Positions 10,416-23,458 of a stretch of DNA of 64,000 bases are shown here, piece by piece. The stretch comes from Opitutia bacterium (GTDB lineage: Bacteria; Verrucomicrobiota; Verrucomicrobiia; Opitutales; Seribacteraceae): NCBI GenBank assembly GCA_018675995.1, contig JABGWZ010000105.1, positions 1 through 64,000 on the forward strand. Reading direction: 5' to 3'. Each line of letters opens with the position of its first letter. Within the stretch, counting starts at the first letter, position 1. The position numbers were made by a program, and so were the translations under genes. The notes below the pieces were generated by a model. The model made no database searches, was not told the origin of the DNA, and saw only the letters and a program-made list of their open reading frames with translations.

Positions 10416-10500
10416 GCTCAGGTGGCGGAATTGGTAGACGCGCTAGACTAAGGATCTAGTGCCGTAAGGCGTGGGGGTTCGAGTCCCCCCTTGAGCACCA
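10416..10500 (+). tRNA. tRNA-Leu(AAG), CCA encoded
   Basis: Acceptor GCTCAGG/CTTGAGC, D-stem GCG/CGC, anticodon arm CTAGA-CTAAGGA-TCTAG, variable arm GCC-GTAA-GGC, T arm GGGGG-TTCGAGT-CCCCC, A73-CCA. Confidence 0.95.
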
Positions 10501-10503
10501 CTT

Positions 10504-11478
10504 TTACCCAGACTTCCTATTAAATGTCTTGGTTTTATCTTTATCGAATGTTCTGTGGTTGACTCGCAATCCAAGTTTGTACTCATCTTTATACATCTTG
10601 TTGCCATACCTATCAAATGCTTCGAATAATCCGTCTTTTTGGTTATTATCCCAATGCTCGAGTAGTTTTATTTGAAAGGCACCGCCTTTTAATCTGAAAG
10701 TTTCTACTATGTCTTCATTTATTTTGCTAACATCCTTGGTCGGTTTTCCTTCAATATTGTACGAGTCGTTAATTTCTGCCCACAATGTTTTTTTAGATTC
10801 GCCTGCACTATCTGGATTAATAGGTATATCATAATAGTAGATATGAGTTCCGTGCTTTAAACCTTTAAGGTATTCCATATTGTAAACAGGTAAACCCATA
10901 ATAGTAAAACGCTTAGAAACCCCATGAAGTAACCCATTTGAATATTGTTGAATGGTTAGATTTTGTCCATTTGGGAATTTTTTCTCTACAGTTCCAGTGA
11001 AAGGAAATGTTTCGTTGCCCCAAAACGCTGTTGGAAGTAAATACCATTTTGATTTTCCTTCGAGTTGTATATCGGTAATTACACCATTTTTCACAGATAT
11101 TTTGTTAATTTGAATATCACCATTTCCGCTTCCGGTAATTTTTGCTTCTACATCTTGTGAATAACCGGAACCGCCATTTCTAATTAGGAGGCTTACAAGA
11201 GTACCCTGTTTATTAATTTCCGGCACTATTATTGCACCCGATCCATTCCAAAATAGGTGGTTGTCAACGATTTTTATCTGAGTTGCTTCCATAATCCGCA
11301 ACTTATCTGCATCTTCTATTCTATTTGTGTATGGACTGTATGGCATCCAGTCCTTGTTCCTCGTAAATGATTCCCACCATGTAGATGCATTTTTGATATT
11401 ACCTTCGAAAAGTAACAGAAAAGCAGAGCCTGCAAATGTTACGGCTATGATACTCAGAATTAAAAGACCCTTTTTCAT
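10504..11478 (-). CDS. Secreted/membrane-anchored protein with MORN/YwqK-like repeats
   Basis: N-terminal hydrophobic signal; FPNGQNLTIQQYSNGLLHG and YLKGLKHGTHIYYY repeats. Confidence 0.55.
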   Translation of the reverse strand: MKKGLLILSIIAVTFAGSAFLLLFEGNIKNASTWWESFTRNKDWMPYSPYTNRIEDADKLRIMEATQIKIVDNHLFWNGSGAIIVPEINKQGTLVSLLIRNGGSGYSQDVEAKITGSGNGDIQINKISVKNGVITDIQLEGKSKWYLLPTAFWGNETFPFTGTVEKKFPNGQNLTIQQYSNGLLHGVSKRFTIMGLPVYNMEYLKGLKHGTHIYYYDIPINPDSAGESKKTLWAEINDSYNIEGKPTKDVSKINEDIVETFRLKGGAFQIKLLEHWDNNQKDGLFEAFDRYGNKMYKDEYKLGLRVNHRTFDKDKTKTFNRKSG

Positions 11479-11540
11479 GAAAAGTATGAATTAATCATTT
11501 TGTTTATTAAAAAAATAGAATCAAGTTAATACGGAATTAT

Positions 11541-12605
11541 TTAGATCCACTTTTTCTTTCTGTGCTTTAAAGAATGAATTAGTTTTGAAGGGAAAAATGG
11601 TCCTTCATAGACTAATGGTGTGTATATTTGTAATAATGTGGCTCCTGAATCCAATTTCTTTATTGCTGCATCCGGACTGCCTATTCCACCAACACCTACG
11701 ATTGGAAAGTTATAGTTAGTCACTTTGGAAATAAACTTTATTAGATTATTTGATTTATCTGCTAAAGGTTTACCGCTTAGACCTCCTGGCTCAAATGATT
11801 CAAAACTTTCATTATGGAGTCGCTCAGTTGAAGTGTTAGCAGCAATTACTCCCGAAAACCCCAGTTCTTTTGCTTGGCATACGATATTTTCTATAGTTCT
11901 GAAATTTTCATCTGGTGAGATTTTTAAAAGCAAAGGTACGGGGCTGGATTTGTTTTGTTTTGCTAATTCTAGGTTAACACTTACGAGGTTCTTTAAAAGA
12001 GGTTTAATGTAAGAATCTCTGTGCAGTTCCCTTAAGTTTTTCGTATTTGGAGAACTTATATTTATTGTTATGTAGTCAGCCTCACTATGGCTTTTTTTTA
12101 GGCAATAAATATAATCATCATGTGCATTACTGATGTCTGTTTGTTTCGATTTTCCAATATTTATTCCCAGTGGTACAGTACGATTACCTTTGGGATAAGA
12201 TTTGTTTATTCTTTTGATAATAACATCTACACCATCGTTATTGAACCCCATTCGGTTAACCAAAGCATTGTATTTTGGGTAACGAAAAAGCCTAGGTTTG
12301 GTATTCCCCGATTGATTTTTTGGGGTTACGGTTCCAATTTCTACATGACCAAACCCTAAAGAAGCACTTGTTTTGGGAAAACGGGCGTTTTTATCCATTC
12401 CCGCAGCAAGTCCGAGTTGGTTAGGGAAAGATAGACCAAATACATTTACCACTGATGGCTTATTGTATGTAAAGGATTGAATTAATTTTCTCGAAAAATT
12501 TGATTTTTCTGTTAGCGAAAGACATCGACATGCAATATCATGAGCATTCTCAGGATTTAATTTAAAAAGAATTGGGCGAATAAAATTTCGATAAATATGG
12601 TTCAC
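11541..12605 (-). CDS. pyrD: Dihydroorotate dehydrogenase (quinone, class 2)
   Basis: N-terminal RPILFKLNPENAHDIA helix, GLAAGMDKNA, SSPNTKNLRELH, VGVGGIGSPDAA. Confidence 0.94.
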   Translation of the reverse strand: MNHIYRNFIRPILFKLNPENAHDIACRCLSLTEKSNFSRKLIQSFTYNKPSVVNVFGLSFPNQLGLAAGMDKNARFPKTSASLGFGHVEIGTVTPKNQSGNTKPRLFRYPKYNALVNRMGFNNDGVDVIIKRINKSYPKGNRTVPLGINIGKSKQTDISNAHDDYIYCLKKSHSEADYITINISSPNTKNLRELHRDSYIKPLLKNLVSVNLELAKQNKSSPVPLLLKISPDENFRTIENIVCQAKELGFSGVIAANTSTERLHNESFESFEPGGLSGKPLADKSNNLIKFISKVTNYNFPIVGVGGIGSPDAAIKKLDSGATLLQIYTPLVYEGPFFPSKLIHSLKHRKKKWI

Positions 12606-12721
12606 AAACCTGAATTAGAAAGTTAGAAAAGAATAATAATGGGTAAGATAAAATATAAAATTTACAATATAATTAAAAAAGATGGTTGTCATACAAAAAC
12701 AACTATTCATAAGACAATCCA

Positions 12722-13453
12722 ATGAATAAAACAGGACCTAGCTTAGATTGGTGCATAGTTCGAATCGGAGATGATAAGAACTGGTGGGTTGATTCTATTA
12801 GTGATAACGAGAATTGGGATGTTGATGACCTTGGCATTATAGACCCCAAACAGTTTCTTCATATAAATGAATTATTAGATTCGATGACTGAGTTCGGTCT
12901 TAATTCTCAATTTATTGATGAAGCTTTTTTTACTTTTGCAATAGACGAAGAAAAAAAGGGTGGTTTAATAAAATTAGTTCGAGTAAGAGACTCTCTTTTG
13001 AAAGCTGAAGACATGCTATTTGCACTGCCAGATGTGTTAGATGAGGAAAAAGGCCCTTATGCAGACTTCTTAAATCATGTGTCTCAAATTAGAGTTAGCA
13101 TGCTTAATGACTTAATAGATTTTGTAGAGCCATATACCATAGAAGAAATGGAAGAGGTATTGGCAGAAAAACATAACAACGACTTTTTAGAAGGAAAGCG
13201 GTCTCATTTTAGTGATGAGCTATTTTCAATTTTGGAATTTGTTCCTGAAGGTTTTGCAATAGATACTGACTTGGATGAGGATACAGATAAAAATAAAGAC
13301 GAGGAAGACTATTCTGACCTAGAAGCTGAGTTAATAGAAGTCTCAGATAAAGAAGAAAAGTTATTACCGGATTCTGATCTGAAGTGGGATGAGGAAGAGG
13401 AAAAAGATGATACTACTCCATATGAGGGTGGAGCTCCCGATGAGGCCCCTTAA
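12722..13453 (+). CDS. Hypothetical protein with very acidic C-terminal tail
   Basis: 243-aa ORF; Asp/Glu-rich C-terminal third. Confidence 0.65.
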   Translation: MNKTGPSLDWCIVRIGDDKNWWVDSISDNENWDVDDLGIIDPKQFLHINELLDSMTEFGLNSQFIDEAFFTFAIDEEKKGGLIKLVRVRDSLLKAEDMLFALPDVLDEEKGPYADFLNHVSQIRVSMLNDLIDFVEPYTIEEMEEVLAEKHNNDFLEGKRSHFSDELFSILEFVPEGFAIDTDLDEDTDKNKDEEDYSDLEAELIEVSDKEEKLLPDSDLKWDEEEEKDDTTPYEGGAPDEAP

Positions 13454-14433
13454 ATCTGCTGAATTAACTTTTCCGTAAAGTAAGTAAATATAATATCAGC
13501 CCCCGCTCTCTTAATAGAGAGAATAGATTCCATCGCACAAGATTCCAAATCAAGCCATCCCTGTAGATGTGCGGCCCAAATTCTCGAGTATTCACCAGAA
13601 ACTTGGTAGGCAGCTATAGGAACATCAAAATTATTTCTTGCGTAGTGAATAATGTCCATACAGGGCTCGGCCGGTTTTACCATTAAAATATCAGCCCCTT
13701 CTTGAAAGTCCAACAGTAGTTCTCTTTTTGCTTCACGAAAGTTGGCTGTACTAAGTTGGTATGTGGATTTATCCAGGCAGGTATCCCCCCTGGAGCCAAT
13801 GGCCTCCCTGAAAGGTCCGTAATAGGACGATGAATATTTAGCAGAATAGGATATAATGCCAATGTTTGGAAAGTTGTTATTTTCTAATTCATTTCGAATA
13901 ATTTTAATTCTACCGTCCATCATATCAGAAGGAGCAACAAGGTCATAACCAGACTTTGCTGCTAAAACTGCTCCTTTGGCTAATGTTTCTACAGTTGGAT
14001 CATTGTCAATATTTCCCGTTGAATCTAAAATGCCATCGTGTCCGTGTATAGTATAGGGATCAAGAGCAATATCAGAAATAAGAGCAACATCACTTATCAC
14101 AGATTTAATTTCGAGTGCTGCCCTGAATGTCAGCGAGGAAGGATTTAAAAATTCTGAACCAGTTAAATCTTTTTTTGAATCGTCAATTTGAGGAAAAATT
14201 GCAAATGAACTTATACCAAGATCACGCCATTTTTTTATTTGAGGAACAAGAAGGCCTAAAGGCCAACGAAAAATTTCAGGCATCGAGGGGATAGGCTCAG
14301 GTTCAAGGGCCTGTTCGGAGATAAAAACAGGAAGCACAAAATCGGAATGCCTAAGAGAGTTTTCGCTTATCAAGGAACGTAGTATTGGATTATTTCGAAG
14401 ACGCCTTGGGCGGTGCGTAAAGTTGAAATTCAT
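13450..14433 (-). CDS. hemB: Porphobilinogen synthase (delta-aminolevulinic acid dehydratase)
   Basis: SAKYSSSYYGPFREA and MVKPAEPCMDI active-site lysine motifs. Confidence 0.95.
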   Translation of the reverse strand: MNFNFTHRPRRLRNNPILRSLISENSLRHSDFVLPVFISEQALEPEPIPSMPEIFRWPLGLLVPQIKKWRDLGISSFAIFPQIDDSKKDLTGSEFLNPSSLTFRAALEIKSVISDVALISDIALDPYTIHGHDGILDSTGNIDNDPTVETLAKGAVLAAKSGYDLVAPSDMMDGRIKIIRNELENNNFPNIGIISYSAKYSSSYYGPFREAIGSRGDTCLDKSTYQLSTANFREAKRELLLDFQEGADILMVKPAEPCMDIIHYARNNFDVPIAAYQVSGEYSRIWAAHLQGWLDLESCAMESILSIKRAGADIIFTYFTEKLIQQI

Positions 14434-14540
14434 TGATACAAAGGGTTGAAGGTGAAAGAATGGGATTTATCAAATAATATGTAACTTAATCTGTTCTCTA
14501 CAACAATGATCGTTTATAATAAATCAATCCAATCAATAAA

Positions 14541-16388
14541 ATGATGGACTGGGAAACAATATTAGCCTTTGCACTTTTATTGTGTACATTAATTTCTTTT
14601 ATATTGGAAAAAGTAACTGTTGATGTAACTGCGATAACATTACTTGGCATAATATTGGTTTTTGGTGCATTGAATATAAGTCCTAATTGGCCGAGCGTTC
14701 AAGTTGTATTGGGTGTTTTTTCAAATGAAGCACCCATAACAATTGCAGCCATGTTTGTAATCAGTACTTCATTGAATAAGTGTCGAATAATAGAATCGAT
14801 TTCAAACTCCCTCGGTAAATTATGTAAGTTTGGCTACGGTAAGTTTATGTTAATTTTATTATTAATCGTAGCTTTTATTTCTGCTTTTATAAACAATACA
14901 CCAGTGGTAGTGGTTCTGTTGCCCGTAGTTATAAGTCTTTCAAGGAAGATGGGAATTCATGCATCCAAAATGCTAATACCAGTTTCATACGCATCAATAT
15001 TTGGTGGGTGCTGCACCTTAGTAGGCACGAGTACAAATATATTGGCAAGTGGAGTCATAAGTAATTCATCGGTTTACCCAAGTATGGAACCTTTGGCTAT
15101 GTTTGAATTGGCAAAAATAGCATTTCCTTTGTTGGTAATTGCCCTTGGCTTTTTAGTACTTTTCGGAAAAAGACTTCTGCCTGAGAGAGAGGCTTTAGCA
15201 AGTATTATTTCAGATATTGATCAGAAAGAGTTTTTAACTGAAGCCGTTGTTCAATCCGGTTCATCTTTGATAGGGGAAAAAATTAAATCATCTGGAATAT
15301 CAAAACTGTCCGGGGTGAGACTTTTGGAAGTGGTTAGAAATGGCGTAACAATTTCTATAAATAACCAAAATTTAAATTTTCAGGCCAACGATCGCCTTGT
15401 GCTTTCTTGCAAGCGCCAAGGAATAATAGAAACAAATGAATTTGAAGGAATAAATTTACTTGATGGTTCGTCATTTGGGTTGGAGCAAATCTCATCAAAA
15501 ACTGGGGTTATGGTTGAAAGTTTGATTGGGCCATCATCAACCCTTATTTCCAAAAGTTTGTCAGATGTGAATTTTAGAACGAGGTTCAATTTAACTATAC
15601 TTGCAATTCATAGACGTGGAAGAAATTTGGGTAAGGAATTTGAAAAAGTAAAGTTCCAACCAGGTGATACACTTTTAATCCTAGGAACAGAAGATGCAAT
15701 TGAGCGCTTGAGGAAATCAGAAGAAGTGGTACTGCTGGATCAAGCTCCTGTGCCTTTGCAAAATATGAAAAAAAAGGCACCAATCGCGATTGGCGTATTA
15801 ATAGGAGTAATTGGTTTAGCATCATTTAGCATTTTGCCTATTTCAATTGCATCTATACTCGGTGTTTCAATTCTATTATTGACCGGCTGTTTGCGAGCCC
15901 GAGATGCATATCAAGCTATAGAATGGAATATATTGATACTCATTTATGGTATGCTTGCTCTAGGTGTAACAATGCAGCAGACCGGAGCATCCTCTGAAAT
16001 AGCATCATTAGTAAGGAATGTTGGATTCGGATTCTTTGACCCTGAATGGCACCCTTTAGCTCTTTTGATAGTACTATATTTATGCACAGCATTTTTAACT
16101 GAAGTTTTATCAAATAATGCAACCATTGTAATAATGGCTCCAATTGCATTGGAGGTTGCTAATATAATGGAAATGTCCGCTTATGATGCTAGAGCTTATA
16201 TCTTAACAACCTGTATTGCTGCTTCAGCTAGCTTTGTAACTCCCATTGGGTATCAGACAAATACCTTTGTTTATACAGTTGGTGGATACCACTTTAAGGA
16301 CTTTTTTAAAATAGGTATTTATTTCAATCTTATATATTTTGTGGGAACAGTAACAATCATTTCAGTTTTATGGAATTTGATTCCATAA
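14541..16388 (+). CDS. SLC13/DASS family permease with two RCK_C (TrkA-C) domains
   Basis: NNTPVVVVLLP and SNNATIVIMAP motifs in two TM halves flanking cytosolic TrkA-C-like domains. Confidence 0.85.
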   Translation: MMDWETILAFALLLCTLISFILEKVTVDVTAITLLGIILVFGALNISPNWPSVQVVLGVFSNEAPITIAAMFVISTSLNKCRIIESISNSLGKLCKFGYGKFMLILLLIVAFISAFINNTPVVVVLLPVVISLSRKMGIHASKMLIPVSYASIFGGCCTLVGTSTNILASGVISNSSVYPSMEPLAMFELAKIAFPLLVIALGFLVLFGKRLLPEREALASIISDIDQKEFLTEAVVQSGSSLIGEKIKSSGISKLSGVRLLEVVRNGVTISINNQNLNFQANDRLVLSCKRQGIIETNEFEGINLLDGSSFGLEQISSKTGVMVESLIGPSSTLISKSLSDVNFRTRFNLTILAIHRRGRNLGKEFEKVKFQPGDTLLILGTEDAIERLRKSEEVVLLDQAPVPLQNMKKKAPIAIGVLIGVIGLASFSILPISIASILGVSILLLTGCLRARDAYQAIEWNILILIYGMLALGVTMQQTGASSEIASLVRNVGFGFFDPEWHPLALLIVLYLCTAFLTEVLSNNATIVIMAPIALEVANIMEMSAYDARAYILTTCIAASASFVTPIGYQTNTFVYTVGGYHFKDFFKIGIYFNLIYFVGTVTIISVLWNLIP

Positions 16389-16646
16389 TAATCTAAAAAT
16401 TGGCGATAATCCAAACTTTTGAATCTAAATGCCGATCAAGCCTTTAGAGTAGCTTGTAAGCTCTTAAATTATCTGTTACGCAATCACTGAAATAGTACCA
16501 ATCTAACTAGATTTAAGGTTTTAAAATAGTTTCTATAAAGCATTGATTTAAAGACTTTTATGCTAATAATTTTAATTACAATATAGAATGAGCATAACTA
16601 TAATAGAATTTCGCAAAAAGATTCAATTGATTTACTCATTCTCACC

Positions 16647-16676
16647 TTGACTGAAATGCCTGCAAAAGAGTATAAA
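16647..16676 (+). promoter_or_regulatory. Candidate vegetative-sigma promoter of gyrB
   Basis: TTGACT - 18 bp - TATAAA. Confidence 0.55.
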
Positions 16677-16696
16677 ATACTAATGATTTTTGATGT

Positions 16697-16726
16697 CAAA
16701 ATAACCTTCACTAGTAAGTTATTTTG
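16697..16726 (+). promoter_or_regulatory. gyrB leader inverted repeat (9-bp perfect arms)
   Basis: CAAAATAAC (16697-16705) / GTTATTTTG (16718-16726), loop contains ACTAGT. Confidence 0.5.
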
Positions 16727-16730
16727 ATAA

Positions 16731-19289
<2,559 letters not shown>

Positions 19290-19299
19290 GATTTAAATT

Positions 19300-21858
19300 A
19301 TGAGTGATAATAAAAATTTATTATATTCGGGTAACATAACCGAGATTATGCAATCTGCTTACATCGATTATTCAATGTCCGTAATCGTAAGTAGGGCGTT
19401 GCCAGATGTTCGTGACGGATTCAAGCCAGTTCATCGTCGAGTATTGTATGCAATGCTACGTGAAGGGCTTCTTCATAATCGTGCCTATGATAAATGTGCT
19501 GGTGTTGTTGGTGAGGTTCTAAAAAACTATCATCCCCATGGAGACAGTTCAGTTTATGATACATTGGTGAGAATGGCGCAACCTTGGGTGATGCGTTATC
19601 CATTGGTTGATGGCCAAGGAAATTTTGGCTCCGTAGACGGTGATTCTGCCGCTGCTTATCGATATACGGAATGTAAGTTAACAAAAATCGCCGAGGAATT
19701 ATTGAAAGATATCGATGAGGATACAGTTGATTTCGCACCAAATTATAAAGAAAGCTCAACCGAACCGACTGTTTTACCATCATCATTACCTTCATTGTTA
19801 ATGAATGGTTCTTCTGGAATTGCAGTTGGGATGGCTACTAATATCCCACCGCATAATTTAGGTGAGCTGATTGATGCGTTTTGTCTGTTAATTGATGACC
19901 CGAATTGCTCCATAGATGATATTATGCAAGTTATTCCTGGCCCTGATTTCCCTACTGGTGGAATTATTGCCGGTAGAAGCGGTATAAAATCATACATGCA
20001 CACTGGTAGAGGAATTGTCCGGATGAGGGGCACCATTCTCACCGAAGATTTACCAAATGGAAAACAACAGTTAATTATTACTGAGATTCCTTACAATGCG
20101 AACCGAGCCACATTGGTTACCCGGATCGCTGAATTAGTTAAAGAAAAGATTTTAGATGGTGTTAGTGATCTAAGGGACGAATCAACTGAAACAACACGTA
20201 TTGTAGTTGAGCTTAAATTAGGTGAAATTGAAAGAGTTACAATCAATAAGCTTTTTAAATTAACAGCCCTTGAGAGTAGCTTTGGAGTCATTTTGTTGGC
20301 GTTGGATAAGCGAAAACCAAGGCAAATGAATATAAAGGAAGCTTTGGTATGCTATGTCGAACATCGAAGAGAAGTTACACTTAGAAGGACAAAGTTTAGG
20401 CTGAAAAAAGCAGAAGATCGAGCCCACATATTAGAAGGATATAAAATAGCTCAAGATAACTTGGATGAGTTCGTTCGAATTATTCGTGCATCTGCAAATC
20501 GTAACGAAGCAAAAGAAAATTTAGTTTCTAAATTTACACTTTCAGAACGACAGGTAAATGCTATTCTGGATTTACGATTGTACCAACTAACAGGTATGGA
20601 ACGTGAAAAAATTGAAGCTGAATACCAAGAACTGATGACCTTGATCAATGGATTTAGGGAAATTATTAATAATGAGCATGTTCTTTTGTCTGTTATAAAA
20701 GAAGAAATACTTGCTCTTCGTAGTCAATACGCTGACGAAAGAAAATGTACAATTACAGAATATGAAGGTGATGTGCGCATGGAAGATTTAATTCCAAATG
20801 ATGGTTGCGTAATTACAATTACTAAAAGTGGCTTTATAAAGAGAACTGGTGTAGAGGAATATAGATCTCAAAATCGAGGGGGAAAAGGTGTTATTGGAAG
20901 CGGTCAAAAAGAAGAAGATCCTGTTACCATTTTGCAAACTTGTAATGCTCATGATACGCTTATGTTTTTTATGAAAAACGGCCGTGTATATGTAGAAAAA
21001 GCATATGAAATTCCAGAAGGAAGTCGTACATCTAAAGGAAGAAACATTATTAATCTTTTAGAGATGCAAAAAACAGAAAAGGTGGCAGCTTTAATTTCTG
21101 TAGATTCATTTGAGTCTGAACAGTCTTTAGTATTATGCACCGAAAAAGGAGTAGTTAAAAAAACAAAAATTAATGCATACAAAAATCATCGAAAAGGTGG
21201 TTTGATCGGTATTAATGTTGACGAAGATGACAATTTGTTAAAAGCAATAAAAACCAATCAAGATGACCACATTTTGATTCTAACAAAAAATGGCAAAGGT
21301 CTACGATTCAGTTGCGACCAACTTAGGGATCAAGGCCGAGCCACTCGTGGTGTGCGCGGAATAAGATTAAAGGAAACAGATAAAGTAGATACATTTTTGG
21401 TTGTTGATGATAATAAACTTCTTCTAATTGCTGGTAAAAATGGGCTGGGTATTCGCACCAGGTTTAGTGCATTTTTACCTAATGGCGGTAAAAGTGATAC
21501 AGAAAGTATTGATGATGAAGTAACTCCAAGAAAGCGAGGTGGTCAGGGTGTTACCGCCATGAATACTAAATGCATAGTCGGAGCCCTAAGTGTCGATCCT
21601 GAAAGTGAAATACTTATGATAACTGCGAATGGACAGGCAATGAGGTGTCCGGTTAATAACATAAGAGAAACCAATCGAGGTTCTAAAGGTGTTAAATTAG
21701 TTAATTTGAATGAGAAAGATAAACTCATTGCTGTTTCTGAAGTGGTAGAGCTAAATGAAAGTGATAGTAATGAAAATACAGAGTTAGAATCTAAAATTTC
21801 CGGGATTGAGACGGATCAGGAAGCTGAAAAAACATTAGACGAACCTGCTATTGAGTAA
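19300..21858 (+). CDS. gyrA: DNA gyrase subunit A
   Basis: DYSMSVIVSRALPDVRDG, HPHGDSSVYDTLVRMAQ, GyrA box-like QNRGGKG. Confidence 0.97.
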   Translation: MSDNKNLLYSGNITEIMQSAYIDYSMSVIVSRALPDVRDGFKPVHRRVLYAMLREGLLHNRAYDKCAGVVGEVLKNYHPHGDSSVYDTLVRMAQPWVMRYPLVDGQGNFGSVDGDSAAAYRYTECKLTKIAEELLKDIDEDTVDFAPNYKESSTEPTVLPSSLPSLLMNGSSGIAVGMATNIPPHNLGELIDAFCLLIDDPNCSIDDIMQVIPGPDFPTGGIIAGRSGIKSYMHTGRGIVRMRGTILTEDLPNGKQQLIITEIPYNANRATLVTRIAELVKEKILDGVSDLRDESTETTRIVVELKLGEIERVTINKLFKLTALESSFGVILLALDKRKPRQMNIKEALVCYVEHRREVTLRRTKFRLKKAEDRAHILEGYKIAQDNLDEFVRIIRASANRNEAKENLVSKFTLSERQVNAILDLRLYQLTGMEREKIEAEYQELMTLINGFREIINNEHVLLSVIKEEILALRSQYADERKCTITEYEGDVRMEDLIPNDGCVITITKSGFIKRTGVEEYRSQNRGGKGVIGSGQKEEDPVTILQTCNAHDTLMFFMKNGRVYVEKAYEIPEGSRTSKGRNIINLLEMQKTEKVAALISVDSFESEQSLVLCTEKGVVKKTKINAYKNHRKGGLIGINVDEDDNLLKAIKTNQDDHILILTKNGKGLRFSCDQLRDQGRATRGVRGIRLKETDKVDTFLVVDDNKLLLIAGKNGLGIRTRFSAFLPNGGKSDTESIDDEVTPRKRGGQGVTAMNTKCIVGALSVDPESEILMITANGQAMRCPVNNIRETNRGSKGVKLVNLNEKDKLIAVSEVVELNESDSNENTELESKISGIETDQEAEKTLDEPAIE

Positions 21859-22345
21859 AGTTTTTAATATCTATTAAGTTATAAATTCTTTTGAACAAAA
21901 GAAATGCACATATTGCATCAAACAAAGCATGATGTTGTTTTGTTTTTTGTGTTTTACAATATTTCTTAGTTATTAATATTGATTCACTTTTTATGAAAAG
22001 CTCCTTTAAATTCTTTAGTTCATAATTCTTTAATTTTGGATATAAAGAATTATATACAATTTTAGTATCTAACCAAGGTCCCCATTCAAACTTTCCGAAT
22101 CGATTTATTTTTGTAGGAAACGGCAGATATTTTTTTAATAAATTTTTTTCGGTCTGGATATTGTGACTTATTATGAGGTCAATATCATTCGATAGTAAAT
22201 ATTGTAATTTATTTTTGCATTCGTTTTCATTTCTAATATTGAGATCAAAGAAATCAATAATTTTTGTGCCATTACTTAAAATAGCTCCGATCTCACGAAT
22301 TCCATTGTTCGTGGAACCTTCAAAGTCTAGTGTAAGGATTCTCAA
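21848..22345 (-). CDS. DEDD-family 3'-5' exonuclease-like protein
   Basis: LTLDFEGS...REIGAIL ExoI-type motif, ISHNIQTEKN, HHALFDAICA. Confidence 0.7.
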   Translation of the reverse strand: MRILTLDFEGSTNNGIREIGAILSNGTKIIDFFDLNIRNENECKNKLQYLLSNDIDLIISHNIQTEKNLLKKYLPFPTKINRFGKFEWGPWLDTKIVYNSLYPKLKNYELKNLKELFIKSESILITKKYCKTQKTKQHHALFDAICAFLLFKRIYNLIDIKNFTQ

Positions 22346-22355
22346 TTAAAATATT

Positions 22356-23123
22356 ATGAAACCAACTTTTAATGAATTTGCTGATTTTGTTAGTACAACA
22401 ACAAGCATAACATCAAAATTAATTCAAGATTCATTTAACTCAGATAATCTTTCTGTTTCAAAAAAAAATGACGGTTCATTGCTTACAATTTCAGATACTA
22501 ATGTTGAAAATATAATAAGGGAAAAGATTGCAATAACTTTTCCGGTACACGGTTGTGTTGGGGAAGAATTAGAAGATATTAATATTAATCACAAATATTG
22601 CTGGATTATTGATCCGATAGACGGAACATTTAATTTTGTAAAAAATGTCCCCTTTTTTGGTACATTAATTGGTCTATTGGAGAATAAAATCCCAAAATAC
22701 GGGTCCTTGAGGTTGCCGATGATAGAAAATAAATTATTAACCGGTGATAATCAAAATGCCTTTTTAAATGATGTCGCTTTCAAAACCACTAAATTTGAAG
22801 GATGGAGTAATTCTTTAATATTAACGACCGACTTAAACAGGTTGGAGCGTTCTAGTTTAAATCACCAATTTCGAAAATTAGAAACATTAAATTCAACCTT
22901 TAGGACATGGGGCGATTGTTTTGGCTACTACCTTCTTTGTATTGGAAAAGCTGATGTTATGATCGACATTGAATTAAAACCATTTGATATTTTACCCTTG
23001 GTTCCAATTCTTAGGGGTTCCGGGATTGAAATTATAGATCTATCGCCAGATCAAAATTACTCATCGATTGTCGCTTGCAAACCCGAGGTTAAACCAGAGT
23101 TGGAAAGTATATTTGCTAAATAA
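22356..23123 (+). CDS. Inositol monophosphatase family protein (possible HisN-type histidinol-phosphatase)
   Basis: GEELEDI and WIIDPIDGTFNF motifs. Confidence 0.85.
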   Translation: MKPTFNEFADFVSTTTSITSKLIQDSFNSDNLSVSKKNDGSLLTISDTNVENIIREKIAITFPVHGCVGEELEDININHKYCWIIDPIDGTFNFVKNVPFFGTLIGLLENKIPKYGSLRLPMIENKLLTGDNQNAFLNDVAFKTTKFEGWSNSLILTTDLNRLERSSLNHQFRKLETLNSTFRTWGDCFGYYLLCIGKADVMIDIELKPFDILPLVPILRGSGIEIIDLSPDQNYSSIVACKPEVKPELESIFAK

Positions 23124-23125
23124 AG

Positions 23126-23201
<76 letters not shown>

Positions 23202-23299
23202 AATAATTTTTAAGTTAATAAATTTAAATTTAAGAATCAAGATTATTATAACCAGACCAATGTTTTAGAAAGATAAAATAAATATGTTAATGTTTTTAT

Positions 23300-23327
23300 T
23301 TGACAAAAGGATCGATGATATTACTTT
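23300..23327 (+). promoter_or_regulatory. Candidate promoter for tRNA-Thr-tuf-tRNA-Trp-secE-nusG
   Basis: TTGACA - 16 bp - TACTTT, about 30 bp upstream of tRNA-Thr. Confidence 0.55.
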
Positions 23328-23356
23328 ATTCACTTTTCAATAACTCCATGCCCCCC

Positions 23357-23432
<76 letters not shown>

Positions 23433-23458
23433 CATAAATTCAAAATTAGTCAAAACAA

